Shown one piece after another: positions 1 to 9,988 of a stretch of 64,000 bases of DNA; within the stretch, counting starts at the first letter, position 1, and each line of letters starts with the position of its first letter. The translations under genes were made by a program, and so were the position numbers. Source of the DNA: Acidobacteriota bacterium (lineage in GTDB: Bacteria; Acidobacteriota; Terriglobia; UBA7540); NCBI GenBank assembly GCA_003165315.1, contig PLSX01000112.1, positions 1 through 64,000 of the forward strand. Reading direction: 5' to 3'. The notes below the pieces were generated by a model. That model saw only the letters and a list, made by a program, of their open reading frames with translations, was not told the origin of the DNA and did not search any database.

Positions 1-214
1 ACTTAACATAGTAATACTAGGAGGGGGACGATTCCGGCTGCTGGGTTAAGAGGTGTTCCGCCCGGGTCTAAAATTAATGCATCCTTGAGGATTCGCTATG
101 CGTCCAATAGGATGGCTAAAGGACTTAGATCAAATCAGAGGGCGGTCAGGCGGGGCGAGCGAATCTGAATGCCTCAATCAGTATCAACAGAGTCAAGGAC
201 AGAGAGGTTGGCAA

Positions 215-1174
215 ATGCTGATAAAGAAGGTGTTGGAAACTGCTTCCTCGGAGATTACTCCGAAGTGGCTTTATATGAACCGTCGCAAATTCCTATCGGG
301 CGCACTTGGCGTGACGGCTGGAGCGATTGCGGGGAAAACACTGCAAGAATTGGTCCTGCCCCCGCAGCAAATCCTGGCGGGGACCAAGTTGAGCGTTGCC
401 GCCAAGAGCCCTTTTAGCACCACCGAGGCAGTAACATCCTACGAAGACGTAACGCATTACAATAATTTCTACGAGTTTGGCACCGGAAAAGAAGACCCTG
501 CCAAGAATGCGACCCATTTTCGCACCTCGCCGTGGAGTGTAAAAGTAAGCGGGCTAGTGGACAAGCCGCGGACTTTTTCCCTGGAAGAGTTACTGCAATT
601 GGCGCCCCTGGAAGAGCGGGTTTACCGTCATCGATGCGTCGAGGCATGGTCGATTGTTGTGCCGTGGATCGGCTACTCATTTAATGCTCTACTGAAGGAA
701 GTGGCGCCACAATCCAAGGCAAAATTCGTGGCGTTTGAAAGCTATTACAGCTCCAGCCAGATGCCCATGGCGAATTACGCGGGGATTCAGTTCCCCTACA
801 TTGAGGGTTTGCGGCTGGACGAAGCGATGCACCCTCTGGCTCTGCTCTGCTTTGGCATGTATGGGGAAACGTTGCCTAATCAGGATGGTGCGCCGGTTCG
901 CATGGTGCTGCCGTGGAAGTATGGCTTCAAGAGTATCAAATCACTGGTGCACATCAAGCTGGTGGAAAAGAAGCCGGATACGACTTGGAACCTCTCCGCT
1001 CCCAACGAATACGGATTCTACTCCAATGTCAATCCTCAAGTGGATCACCCCCGTTGGAGTCAGGCCAAAGAGCGGCGACTGGGGGACTTCTTTCGCCGTT
1101 CAACCCTTATGTTCAATGGTTACGATCAGGTTGCATCGTTGTACGCGGGCATGGACTTGAGGAAGAATTTCTAA
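215..1174 (+). CDS. msrP: Protein-methionine-sulfoxide reductase catalytic subunit MsrP (YedY-like molybdopterin protein)
   Basis: ORF 98..1174; ATG at 215 precedes NRRKFLSGALGVTAG Tat-like signal; HRCVEAWSIVVPWIGY and PWKYGFKSIKS motifs typical of YedY; directly followed by an MsrQ-like membrane protein. Confidence 0.93.
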   Translation: MLIKKVLETASSEITPKWLYMNRRKFLSGALGVTAGAIAGKTLQELVLPPQQILAGTKLSVAAKSPFSTTEAVTSYEDVTHYNNFYEFGTGKEDPAKNATHFRTSPWSVKVSGLVDKPRTFSLEELLQLAPLEERVYRHRCVEAWSIVVPWIGYSFNALLKEVAPQSKAKFVAFESYYSSSQMPMANYAGIQFPYIEGLRLDEAMHPLALLCFGMYGETLPNQDGAPVRMVLPWKYGFKSIKSLVHIKLVEKKPDTTWNLSAPNEYGFYSNVNPQVDHPRWSQAKERRLGDFFRRSTLMFNGYDQVASLYAGMDLRKNF

Positions 1175-1861
1175 ATGGGTGAACGTTTGCGAAAACTTCT
1201 CAGCGCTAAATGGATCAAGTTGCCGGTGTTTGGTCTATGCCTCTTACCTCTTGGGCAATTGGGCTGGCGGGCCCTACACCACCATTTGACCGCCAACCCC
1301 ATTGAGTACATCACCCACCAGACGGGTGACTGGACGCTGATCTTTATTGTCGCCGCGCTGGCCGTCACCCCCCTCCGTAAAATGCTGGCGCTGCCTGAGT
1401 TGATTCGATTTCGCCGCATGCTGGGGTTGTTTGCCTTCTTTTACGGGCTGCTCCACTTCAGCACCTGGATTGGGCTGGATAAGTTCTTTGATTGGACGGA
1501 CATGCTGCGTGACGTTCGCAAGCGGCCATTCATCACTGTGGGATTCACCGGGTTCGTGCTGATGCTTCCTCTTGCTTTGACCTCCACGGCTGGTTGGATT
1601 CGCCGTTTGGGGGGAAGGCGCTGGTTGGCGTTGCACCGGCTGATTTACGTTACGGCAATCGCCGGGGTGGTGCATTACTACTGGCTGGTGAAGTCGGACG
1701 TGCGGAAGCCCCTGTTTTACGGAGAGCTGGTAGTTTTGCTTTTGGCGTTACGGGTGGGCTATTGGCTGGTCGCTAAGCGGGGGAAAATGGCTGGGAAGGT
1801 TCTGGAAACCAAGCTTACAACCGCGGAGACGGCACGAACTTCACACATTCCGCCACATTAA
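1175..1861 (+). CDS. msrQ: Heme-binding membrane subunit MsrQ (YedZ-like, ferric reductase-like domain)
   Basis: Multi-TM ORF adjacent to msrP; RFRRMLGLFAFFYGLLHF and LHRLIYVTAIAGVVHYYW motifs. Confidence 0.92.
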   Translation: MGERLRKLLSAKWIKLPVFGLCLLPLGQLGWRALHHHLTANPIEYITHQTGDWTLIFIVAALAVTPLRKMLALPELIRFRRMLGLFAFFYGLLHFSTWIGLDKFFDWTDMLRDVRKRPFITVGFTGFVLMLPLALTSTAGWIRRLGGRRWLALHRLIYVTAIAGVVHYYWLVKSDVRKPLFYGELVVLLLALRVGYWLVAKRGKMAGKVLETKLTTAETARTSHIPPH

Positions 1862-2589
1862 GTCCTCAAATGACAGTTTAGGAAGGCGCGAGTTAGCGCC
1901 CAAGCCTGGTGCGCTGCGCCAGGATTATAACTGGGACGGGCGTCGCAGAAGAATCCATGATCGGCGTCAGCGAACTCGACGTTCACAAAAGGCTTGCCGG
2001 CTTTGCGTAAAGCTTCTGCCACCGATTGCGTTTGCTCCGGTCTAATGTGCTTGTCAAGGCCGCCCCAGAAGAAGAGTTGCGGGGCCTTCAAATCACGAGC
2101 TCGGTTGAGCGAGCCGGGAGTCATGGGGTTTGGCGCAATTCCGGCACCGTAGAAGGATATGGCAGCTCTAACTGGCAGGGTAGAATTGGCGAGGAAGGAC
2201 ACGCGTCCACCCAAGCAGAACCCGATGCAGGCGATGGGAATCTCGGGTGCGCCTACATTCGCGCGCAGCCAGACGTAGGCCGCGCGAGCGTCAGCATCGA
2301 GGTCCTGTTCCTTGAGGGCGCGTACGTGGGGCATGACCCCCTCAAAATTACCATAAGCACCTTCAAATCCTGGCGCGGTGCGGTGAAAGAGCTCCGGGGC
2401 AAGGGCATGGTACCCCTCGCGCGCAAAGCGTTCCGTAACATCACGGATATGCGCATTCACGCCGAAGGCTTCTTGAAAAACCAAGATTCCTGCCCGAGGG
2501 TCGCCTTCTTGTGGCCGGGCGAAGTACCCGCGCATGGCAGTTCCATCTGTAATTTGCAAATTGACCCAGTCCGTTCGAATTTCCGCCAT
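1858..2589 (-). CDS. Dienelactone hydrolase family protein
   Basis: 243 aa; IGFCLGGRVSF nucleophile elbow and DADHGFFCD His motif. Confidence 0.9.
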   Translation of the reverse strand: MAEIRTDWVNLQITDGTAMRGYFARPQEGDPRAGILVFQEAFGVNAHIRDVTERFAREGYHALAPELFHRTAPGFEGAYGNFEGVMPHVRALKEQDLDADARAAYVWLRANVGAPEIPIACIGFCLGGRVSFLANSTLPVRAAISFYGAGIAPNPMTPGSLNRARDLKAPQLFFWGGLDKHIRPEQTQSVAEALRKAGKPFVNVEFADADHGFFCDARPSYNPGAAHQAWALTRAFLNCHLRT

Positions 2590-2759
2590 ATCAGGCTCTC
2601 CAACTCTTAGCTCTCAAGAATGTCGAAAGCATCGTTTCCCGCCAGCATTTTCCATGCAGATTACACACCACGTCAACCTCATAATCATCTTAGAGCCTCT
2701 TGCAGAAACGAAAAGGTCGACATGGCTTTGCCGCGCACAGGGCAGTTACCCCAATTCCA

Positions 2760-5700
2760 TCAATTTCCCGGCATGCAAAGGTAGTTAATGACATCCGCGG
2801 CGGTTCCCGATAGCGAAATGCCCGATACGCTCACTGTGGGTGTGATTTGGTGTGTGCTGTTCGTAACGTCAAAGAAAACGCATACAGGGGCCGTTGTCCA
2901 TGCACCGCTTGCACCTGGGCCCTGACTAAATGTATAACCGCCCGAACCTGAAGAAAGGGTGATCACCCCTCGATTGTCCGTATTTGTGGTTGTGGCCACG
3001 TTATTAGCCGCAGCCGCCCCAATCGTCGTGGCCCGAAAAGTCCCCGACCACGCGCTGACCCCAGCATGATACAGGGTATTGTTGGCGACCCAAATTCCCG
3101 GAGCGCCAGTCGTCAAAGATGAGTCTGTCTCGCTCAAAACCGAGGTGCCGTTGTGATAGAGCGTAAGGGTGGTACCAGAGACCCCCAGTCCGATGGTGTC
3201 GGATAGTGCTATTGTGACAGAGGTAGTTCCAAGTGACGAGTAGGTGTTATTGACAAATTTTGCTATGGTGCATGTGGAGGTGCCCGCGGGGCCGACGCAG
3301 TAGCCAAAATAATAGTTAAGGCCGTTGAGTCCGCCCTGGGCAACCCTCACTGCCGCTCCTACCTTCGACTGATTATCCGCAAAGGCGCTGATCGTAACCG
3401 TCGAGGTTTGATTTGACGGGAAGGCATTCGCATTCCAGTATTCCAGATAGTTATTTGTCCCGGCGTTGTTGATCCCCGTGGGAGTCACCGCACTGCTGTA
3501 AAGCTGTAACGCCAACCCTCCCGCAGCGATGCTCCAGTTGCCCGCCAAGGGACTCTGATTGCCCGCATTAAAAGTCTGCGAATAAGTGACCGTTGAGGTC
3601 GTGCCACTGGGACTCCCAGAAATTGCGAACGCCGGAAGAATTGTTCTGTGCGTTGCGTCCGAATACACATAGGTGAGGCCACTGGCCGAGTCGAAAATTT
3701 GCAAACCACCCCACTTCGAGACTCCCTGCCAAACTCCCGAAGCATCAGGGTCACCGGCATTGGTACTTTTACCATTGATGACCGTGCGCGTCCCCAGGTC
3801 CGAAATCACGGCATGGGGTTCATTGATAGTGACGTCTGCTGCGCCACTTTGAACGCAGATGTCCGTGGGGTTGTTGTAGTATGTGTTTGGCCCGATTTTA
3901 GAGCCGGAAGCATTCGCCGTTACAACCAGGCCACACGCTCCGGTATTGATGGAGCTACTGCCAATTTCATTTCCCACCACGACGATCCGCGCGGCATCAA
4001 TGATGACGTTGCTGATTCCACCGGCGTTAGCGTCTGGGTCGCTGAACCGGTTCGCCGCAATGATTGAATCAGGAGAAGCATCATAGACATTTGCAGGATG
4101 CGCTGAAGTCGCACAGCCATCTGCCTCGCAAGTGCGGAGAACGTCATTGCCAATTATGCTAAAGTGATAGCCGCTCGTGTCGGACACATAGATGCCGTTG
4201 TACTGGCTGTCCGTCGCAATGGAGCCTTCAACTCGACCCCAATAAAAAGGGCCACCGTTAAAATAGAAACCATACCCAGCATTGACTGAATAGCTGTCTC
4301 TGACCTGGATATAATCGCCTGCCGTGGCATAAACTGAATAACCGCAATCCGTGAATCTAACGTGTTCAACCCACGTGGTATCCGCCGGCCCCAGGCTGCC
4401 GATGCAAGCTCCGTTGGTGGGGGCCTCACCATAACCCACAAGGTATAAGTCTTTGAGAGTGATGCCGCCAGGGCGGACGGTAATGCTCGTAGCATTGACA
4501 TCAATTAAGTCAGTGTTGCTGCCGTTGCCCACGATGCGAGTTCCCCATGTCCCAATGGACTGCGCATTAGGCTGCTTGGGGAAACCAGTCGCCATGCCCT
4601 GAATCGTAATAGCGGAATCCTGTGCATTGTTGCTGAAAACGATGGGCGTTGAGACGTTAAATTCACATGGAGGCAGGGTCACAGAACCACCCGAGGAGAA
4701 TCCTTCGAAGCCCGCAATTGCCGTCTGGATGCCCGCAGTATTGTCTGTGTTTGTGTAGCCGTTATTACAACTACCAGACTCATTGGCCAGCAATTGAGGT
4801 TGCAGTACGTTCGGAATCGCGACAACTTGCGAAGATTGATTCGTGACCACCGGAGCCCCGGCGGGCACCGAAGCGCCGTTGACTTTACCCACGCTGGTAG
4901 CGCCTTGAGTTCCCGACACATCTCCAGAAAGACTGCCGCTGAAGTTTGTGGCCAGAGTAGCAGTGGCGGCGTTGCCGTTATATGAACCACCGGTGACCTC
5001 AAACCGCTGGACTCCACCCGATGAGTTCACGGGTGTAACGATCAAGCCGGCGGCGTTCGTTGTGCTCGTTGAAAAATTCAATGTGGTCTGGGATGTGTTA
5101 TTGGTTCCATTGGTCTGAATCGCGACACTGGGGCTGCAAACGCTTCCCGTGCCGCTTAAACTCCCTGCCGCACTAAGCTGAGCACACTGAGGTCCACCCG
5201 ATGCGAGATAGAAGAATGTGGGCAGACCAGCTACGGTCAAATCCCCAGTAGTGTTGCGTGTCGGCGCATTGTAGGCAGAAGTCGAAGTGCCCGTATCCAT
5301 TGCGGCGCCTGGCCCGATTCGCACATTTGTATAGAGGCTGGTGGAGGTATTTGATTTCAGAATGTCCCACGTCGCATTAGACCAAGGGTCGGTCCCACCG
5401 GCAATGGCGGAGGGAACCTGAATCAAATTGTAATTGGTCGAATTGGGATTAGTGATAACTGTGGCAAAGCTGCCTGCGCTGGGAAGAGTCACACCGCCAT
5501 TGATATGGGCAACAAGGTAATGAGGTACCACGGAGCACAGGCTGGGATTTGCCGTGCAATAACCGGCGGGCATCGGCGTTAATGTGGGGGCGGCAGGCGT
5601 GGGAAGCTGGTTAAAGGCGTTCGGGCCATACGTGGTAATTCCCGACATTGAATAGAGGGAGCCCAAGCGAAGGTTAAGATGCCCACAATACCCATACGTC

Positions 5701-8600
5701 GAGCACTCATTCCCCCCCGAAGGAATGTCGAGTGATGCGCCATTGACAATCGAGGTTGGATTTCCAGGATTGAAGTAATTAAGGTTTAGACTTCCAATTG
5801 GCTGCCCGTATCCAGGCTGGCGCGTATCGCTCCCCGAGGTAAAGTTAATACCCTGGGGGCCGACAGGGACGTAATAAGGCGCTGTCCCCGCATATCCGGC
5901 GCGATTGTTCGGATACAGCGAGATTGTGTTCGATGTTGCGCCGTTCACGATGTAATCAAGGTCTTCGATTGTGGGGTTAAGCCCGATAACACCAGTAACA
6001 ACGTTGGTTTTTGCCCCGGCGTTCACGACCACAAAAGCCGAATTGCCGTTTACACCATTTCCCGAATACATCTCCCACGTTACACTTCCATCAGAGGTTT
6101 TTGTACCTTCGGTTGTTGGCCAGCTTGGAACTGTACTCCCCGACGTGGTGGAATAACCGGCTGAATCCGGCGTTACGTCGATTTCACAGTTCGTACCGTC
6201 CCATATTACAGCGCCCCTTCCATAGGCAGTATTAGCCGCCCAGCCTGCACGTCCGTTACAATAAACGTTCTCATCGTCGCCGCTCAGAGTCAACGTGGAC
6301 GCTTGAGACGACGCGAACACTGCCAGGTTGTCGCCTTCATAATCCTGCACGCCGTCGTAGACGTTGTTATAACCACCCGACCCCGAATTCAAATAATCGC
6401 CGGTCCCGTTCCCTCCTCCCCCGTAAACGTTATCGAAGATGTGATTTGAGTTTGCCTGCCCTCCATAGGGGGTATCGTCCAGTACAGTTCCAGCCCAAAA
6501 GTTTGAGTTCGGATTTTCGTTAAAGGTGTTATTCCAAATCCGATTCCAATATCCCGTTGTCAAGATTCCAGTCACGCAATCAAAGGTATTATCATGAATA
6601 TTCGCACTGAGTGATCCCCCCGACGTGTCAAGAAAATCGATGCAGGGGCCGATCCCGGAATTGGAGATTTCGAGGTTTTCAATATCAATTGCACTCGGGG
6701 CGCTTCCTGAATTTACTCCGATAACTGTCGCGGTCGAGTCATTACCGGTGATAATTGTGGAGGCCTTGCCCTGTCCTATGAGCCGACCATTGGTTCCCAC
6801 CTCGATCTGCATGCCACTCGCCCTCGTAAGGGTTAACATGCCAGCGAGCAAAATCGTAATAGGCTGATTTGCAGTGCTGAAAAGCACGTTTTCCCCTAAA
6901 GTCTGCGAGCCACTCAGCCCCCGAGCGTCTATTACGCAGCCATTGGAGGGGCATGCCGCGATGGCGGCGTTGATTTTTGACCCGAAGTCCGCACCCGCTT
7001 GCAGGCTTGCATCGATTACTGTCGTGCCGTTGCCCAAACCCGTGGAAGACCCACCGGTGGCGGCCGCACAAATCGGCGCGCCCGCCGTGGAAATCTGACT
7101 CAGGAACTGGCCGGTCGAGCAAGTTACGGATTTAATTCCTCCCAATGTACTGGCGGCGGGAGTGGGAAGGTCGGCTCCGATCAACGCGCGAAATGTGGGG
7201 ACCGCAGCGCTACCGGATGCAGGCCCCGCCATGAATAGATTGGCACTCTGATTCGCCAAAGATGCCGTTAACGTCCCGGACCCGGTCACTGGCGAACCGG
7301 AAACCGAAAATATGGAGGGCATCGCGAGCCCGACGTTGGTAACTGTTCCGTTCCCTGTACTACAGGAGCCCCAGACCGGATCCGTGCCATTCGAGGTCAG
7401 ACATTGGCCGTTAGCGCCTTTGGCGAGACGGGTATTTGCGGAAGAATGATAGTAAAGAATATCGCCCTCTGTCGTAAGCGGCGAAAGCGCATTGAAAGCG
7501 GATGATGCTGTGGTTTGCCCCGTGCCGCCTTGTGAAATAGCCGCCGTCCCGCTGACGTTGCCAAACGTTGGTTGAATCCATGCGGGCAGCCCGCCGCTGA
7601 TTCCCAGGAATTGATTTGTCCTCCCAATGGGCAGTCGTGACAGGGCAGGCGCCGAGTTCGCAAAAATAAGATCACCCGCCGAAGTGAGGGGTGTTTGCCC
7701 TAGGGTCAAAGAACCCGAAAGGTTTCCGAATCCAGGCTGCTGGCAGTTGGCATTGCCGCTGGTGGAAATCCCTGTGGCCCAGTTGTTGCTGCTGCACTGA
7801 GTGGGAGGGGATGCCAAGGCCGTGGCCGTTGCGGCATTGCCCGTCGTGCTGCTGAATAATGTCGCAGGCAAGTCGCCCGGCGCCAGTGCGCGGAATGTTG
7901 GCGTGGCCGCCTGTCCTGAGCCCGGACCCGCCAAAACCGTGTTGGCCGTCTGGGTGAGCAGTTGCGGTGCCAGCGTTCCGTTCGATGTGATTGGAGATCC
8001 TGAAACGGTTGGGCTGAAGATGATGCCATCGCCTGTCATCCCCACGCTGGTCACGGATCCGGAACCGCCAGCGCCACCCGAAACGAACAGTGTACGGTCG
8101 TCAGTGATGGAGGAAATCGCCGTGCCATTGGTGACGACCGTAGCGATGGGGATGGTTGTTGCACTGAAGCCGGTGGTATTTGATGCCGGCACACAATTGT
8201 TGGAAGTGTTGAGGTACACATAGTTCGTTGCACTGGGTGCAAGAGTCAGCGTGCCGCCGGCATAAGTGATAACGATATTGCTGCAAACCGCCGTTCCCGG
8301 CGCCAAATTCAGGGTCAGGTTTGAGCCGGCGGTCGGCCAGTACCCCGGCCCGAACCCTTGCACATATTTCGCATTGACAGGGAAAAGCTCCTGGACTGCT
8401 TGTGTCTGAGGCTGCTGGGCAAACCCGGCAGGCAGAAGGCAATAAGCGGTCAGCAGCACACACAAGACAATGCTCGTAATAAAGGACTTGTGATTTTGGC
8501 ACTCAGTCCCCACATCACATCCTTCATTTTTACGTCTGGATCCTGACTCCCGACTCCGATAAGCTGACTTTTGAATTCTGATTTCTGTGTTTTTTACCAT
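2760..8600 (-). CDS. Large tail fiber / adhesin-like protein with repeated fiber region and two pectate-lyase-like right-handed beta-helix regions; N-terminal signal-peptide-like segment
   Basis: ORF 2760..8681; GDLIFANSAPALSRLPIG / GQGGTGQTT-type fiber repeats; two beta-helix-like stretches; MVKNTE start at 8600 near the end of the upstream ORF. Confidence 0.75.
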   Translation of the reverse strand: MVKNTEIRIQKSAYRSRESGSRRKNEGCDVGTECQNHKSFITSIVLCVLLTAYCLLPAGFAQQPQTQAVQELFPVNAKYVQGFGPGYWPTAGSNLTLNLAPGTAVCSNIVITYAGGTLTLAPSATNYVYLNTSNNCVPASNTTGFSATTIPIATVVTNGTAISSITDDRTLFVSGGAGGSGSVTSVGMTGDGIIFSPTVSGSPITSNGTLAPQLLTQTANTVLAGPGSGQAATPTFRALAPGDLPATLFSSTTGNAATATALASPPTQCSSNNWATGISTSGNANCQQPGFGNLSGSLTLGQTPLTSAGDLIFANSAPALSRLPIGRTNQFLGISGGLPAWIQPTFGNVSGTAAISQGGTGQTTASSAFNALSPLTTEGDILYYHSSANTRLAKGANGQCLTSNGTDPVWGSCSTGNGTVTNVGLAMPSIFSVSGSPVTGSGTLTASLANQSANLFMAGPASGSAAVPTFRALIGADLPTPAASTLGGIKSVTCSTGQFLSQISTAGAPICAAATGGSSTGLGNGTTVIDASLQAGADFGSKINAAIAACPSNGCVIDARGLSGSQTLGENVLFSTANQPITILLAGMLTLTRASGMQIEVGTNGRLIGQGKASTIITGNDSTATVIGVNSGSAPSAIDIENLEISNSGIGPCIDFLDTSGGSLSANIHDNTFDCVTGILTTGYWNRIWNNTFNENPNSNFWAGTVLDDTPYGGQANSNHIFDNVYGGGGNGTGDYLNSGSGGYNNVYDGVQDYEGDNLAVFASSQASTLTLSGDDENVYCNGRAGWAANTAYGRGAVIWDGTNCEIDVTPDSAGYSTTSGSTVPSWPTTEGTKTSDGSVTWEMYSGNGVNGNSAFVVVNAGAKTNVVTGVIGLNPTIEDLDYIVNGATSNTISLYPNNRAGYAGTAPYYVPVGPQGINFTSGSDTRQPGYGQPIGSLNLNYFNPGNPTSIVNGASLDIPSGGNECSTYGYCGHLNLRLGSLYSMSGITTYGPNAFNQLPTPAAPTLTPMPAGYCTANPSLCSVVPHYLVAHINGGVTLPSAGSFATVITNPNSTNYNLIQVPSAIAGGTDPWSNATWDILKSNTSTSLYTNVRIGPGAAMDTGTSTSAYNAPTRNTTGDLTVAGLPTFFYLASGGPQCAQLSAAGSLSGTGSVCSPSVAIQTNGTNNTSQTTLNFSTSTTNAAGLIVTPVNSSGGVQRFEVTGGSYNGNAATATLATNFSGSLSGDVSGTQGATSVGKVNGASVPAGAPVVTNQSSQVVAIPNVLQPQLLANESGSCNNGYTNTDNTAGIQTAIAGFEGFSSGGSVTLPPCEFNVSTPIVFSNNAQDSAITIQGMATGFPKQPNAQSIGTWGTRIVGNGSNTDLIDVNATSITVRPGGITLKDLYLVGYGEAPTNGACIGSLGPADTTWVEHVRFTDCGYSVYATAGDYIQVRDSYSVNAGYGFYFNGGPFYWGRVEGSIATDSQYNGIYVSDTSGYHFSIIGNDVLRTCEADGCATSAHPANVYDASPDSIIAANRFSDPDANAGGISNVIIDAARIVVVGNEIGSSSINTGACGLVVTANASGSKIGPNTYYNNPTDICVQSGAADVTINEPHAVISDLGTRTVINGKSTNAGDPDASGVWQGVSKWGGLQIFDSASGLTYVYSDATHRTILPAFAISGSPSGTTSTVTYSQTFNAGNQSPLAGNWSIAAGGLALQLYSSAVTPTGINNAGTNNYLEYWNANAFPSNQTSTVTISAFADNQSKVGAAVRVAQGGLNGLNYYFGYCVGPAGTSTCTIAKFVNNTYSSLGTTSVTIALSDTIGLGVSGTTLTLYHNGTSVLSETDSSLTTGAPGIWVANNTLYHAGVSAWSGTFRATTIGAAAANNVATTTNTDNRGVITLSSGSGGYTFSQGPGASGAWTTAPVCVFFDVTNSTHQITPTVSVSGISLSGTAADVINYLCMPGN

Positions 8601-9250
8601 ACTTGCACCTTTGCGGTTACCCCAGCGTCGGAGGCAACAAGATAGAGGTTTACGTCGTCCACGTCCGTGGGCGATTGCCACCAGATGGCGCCCGGACTGG
8701 TCATTCGGATTTGCGCCCCAATGGGAACACGTCCCAGCAAATGCGGCACGGTAAAGTTGCCAGGACCCAAGGGCGTCACCGGAAGCTGGCCGAAGAGGTT
8801 CGTCGCTTGAGTCACGTTGGTGACTTGCGCCGCATTCGTCACAATGATGCCAATGAAGGCATCCCCCGGTGTCAGTGCGGCAAGAACAGGCCGGTAGTAG
8901 TAACTGCTGGGCCAGTTCTCCTGTTGATAAAACAGGTAGGAGGTTGAATTCGTGGGTGCCGCATCGAGGGTGAGGTCGGTGGGTGCGTACCGCGTGCCGT
9001 TAGCGTAGAGAATTCCATTCGTTACGCCGGGATAAAGTGAATTTGAGGTTGCGAGCTGAAAGCCGCTCACCACCCCGTTTAATCCCAGGTCTCCCACCAG
9101 CGTGTCCGCAACCGACGCCAGGTCGCTCAAGAACGCAACATTGGCGTCGAGTAGTGCCATGTTGCCGTCCATGTCCGATTCGTATTGAGTTATTCCATGC
9201 TGCGGCTGGACAAAACCCTTTCGCGGTAGGATCGTTCTTACGATAGCCAT
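8594..9250 (-). CDS. Phage structural protein, hypothetical (tail/fiber associated)
   Basis: 218 aa, co-directional within phage block. Confidence 0.6.
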   Translation of the reverse strand: MAIVRTILPRKGFVQPQHGITQYESDMDGNMALLDANVAFLSDLASVADTLVGDLGLNGVVSGFQLATSNSLYPGVTNGILYANGTRYAPTDLTLDAAPTNSTSYLFYQQENWPSSYYYRPVLAALTPGDAFIGIIVTNAAQVTNVTQATNLFGQLPVTPLGPGNFTVPHLLGRVPIGAQIRMTSPGAIWWQSPTDVDDVNLYLVASDAGVTAKVQVW

Positions 9251-9265
9251 TCGAGCACCTCTTTA

Positions 9266-9351
9266 ATTGCCGATTGCGGATTGACGATGGCGCAAGATCG
9301 ATTGGCGAACTGCCTTTTAATCGGCAACCGAATATCGAAAATCGTCAATTT
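9266..9351. repeat. Heptamer palindrome, flavour ATTGCCG
   Basis: Left ATTGCCG ATTGCGG ATTGACG ATGG; right CGGCAAC CGAATAT CGAAAAT CGTCAAT. Confidence 0.75.
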
Positions 9352-9352
9352 T

Positions 9353-9862
9353 TCAGTCTCCACTTACCCCGGCAGGCAGGTTGACACTGAGCCGTTGGCA
9401 AATTGCCATGACCTTTGCCGTACCTTGATTCTCGGCTCCGCTGGTCGACCAATAGGTTTGAATCACGACCCTGCCACTTGAATCATTGACGTCGAGTTGA
9501 TATGGGCAGACAACCAGGCTGCCTTGGCCAGGGTCGCTATTGGCAAGGGCAGGCGGGGTGGCTTGCCCTGGAACATAACCCGCCGCTGGCGAACGGGAAG
9601 AATACAGAATGGGGATAAACAGACACTCCGCGTAGCTGTAGGCGTAGCCATCCACGGGTGAGACCGGCGGGGAAACGGTGTCGCCCGGACCGTAAAATCC
9701 TATATATATGACCTCGCACCTGACTGCCCCGAACTTGGCATTGTGTGAAATCTTCGCCAGGGCGTAATCCGTAAGCGGTTGGCCGCCGGCAATCGTCGAG
9801 TCGGCTAAATCAAAGAACCCCGGAATCGAACTCATCAGCATTTGGGACATGAGAACCTCCAA
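9353..9862 (-). CDS. Hypothetical phage protein
   Basis: 169 aa; C-terminal end abuts the palindrome at 9266-9351. Confidence 0.6.
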   Translation of the reverse strand: MEVLMSQMLMSSIPGFFDLADSTIAGGQPLTDYALAKISHNAKFGAVRCEVIYIGFYGPGDTVSPPVSPVDGYAYSYAECLFIPILYSSRSPAAGYVPGQATPPALANSDPGQGSLVVCPYQLDVNDSSGRVVIQTYWSTSGAENQGTAKVMAICQRLSVNLPAGVSGD

Positions 9863-9988
9863 AAGGTGCCAAGTGCCAGATATCAGGCGTCAGGGAAACA
9901 ATCTGGTATCAGGCCAGCGTCAGTGGGTTCCCATGCACCTGAAACCTGAAATCCTCTTTTCTGACACCTGGCACCTGACACCTGCTTT
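9862..9988. repeat. Heptamer palindrome, flavour AGGTGCC
   Basis: aggtgccaagtgcca...cacctgaaacctga...tgacacctggcacctgacacctg. Confidence 0.8.

Noticed and set aside
2760-8600. Possible diversity-generating retroelement target in the large fiber
   Set aside because: No reverse transcriptase, template repeat or adenine-biased variable repeat pair seen in the window.
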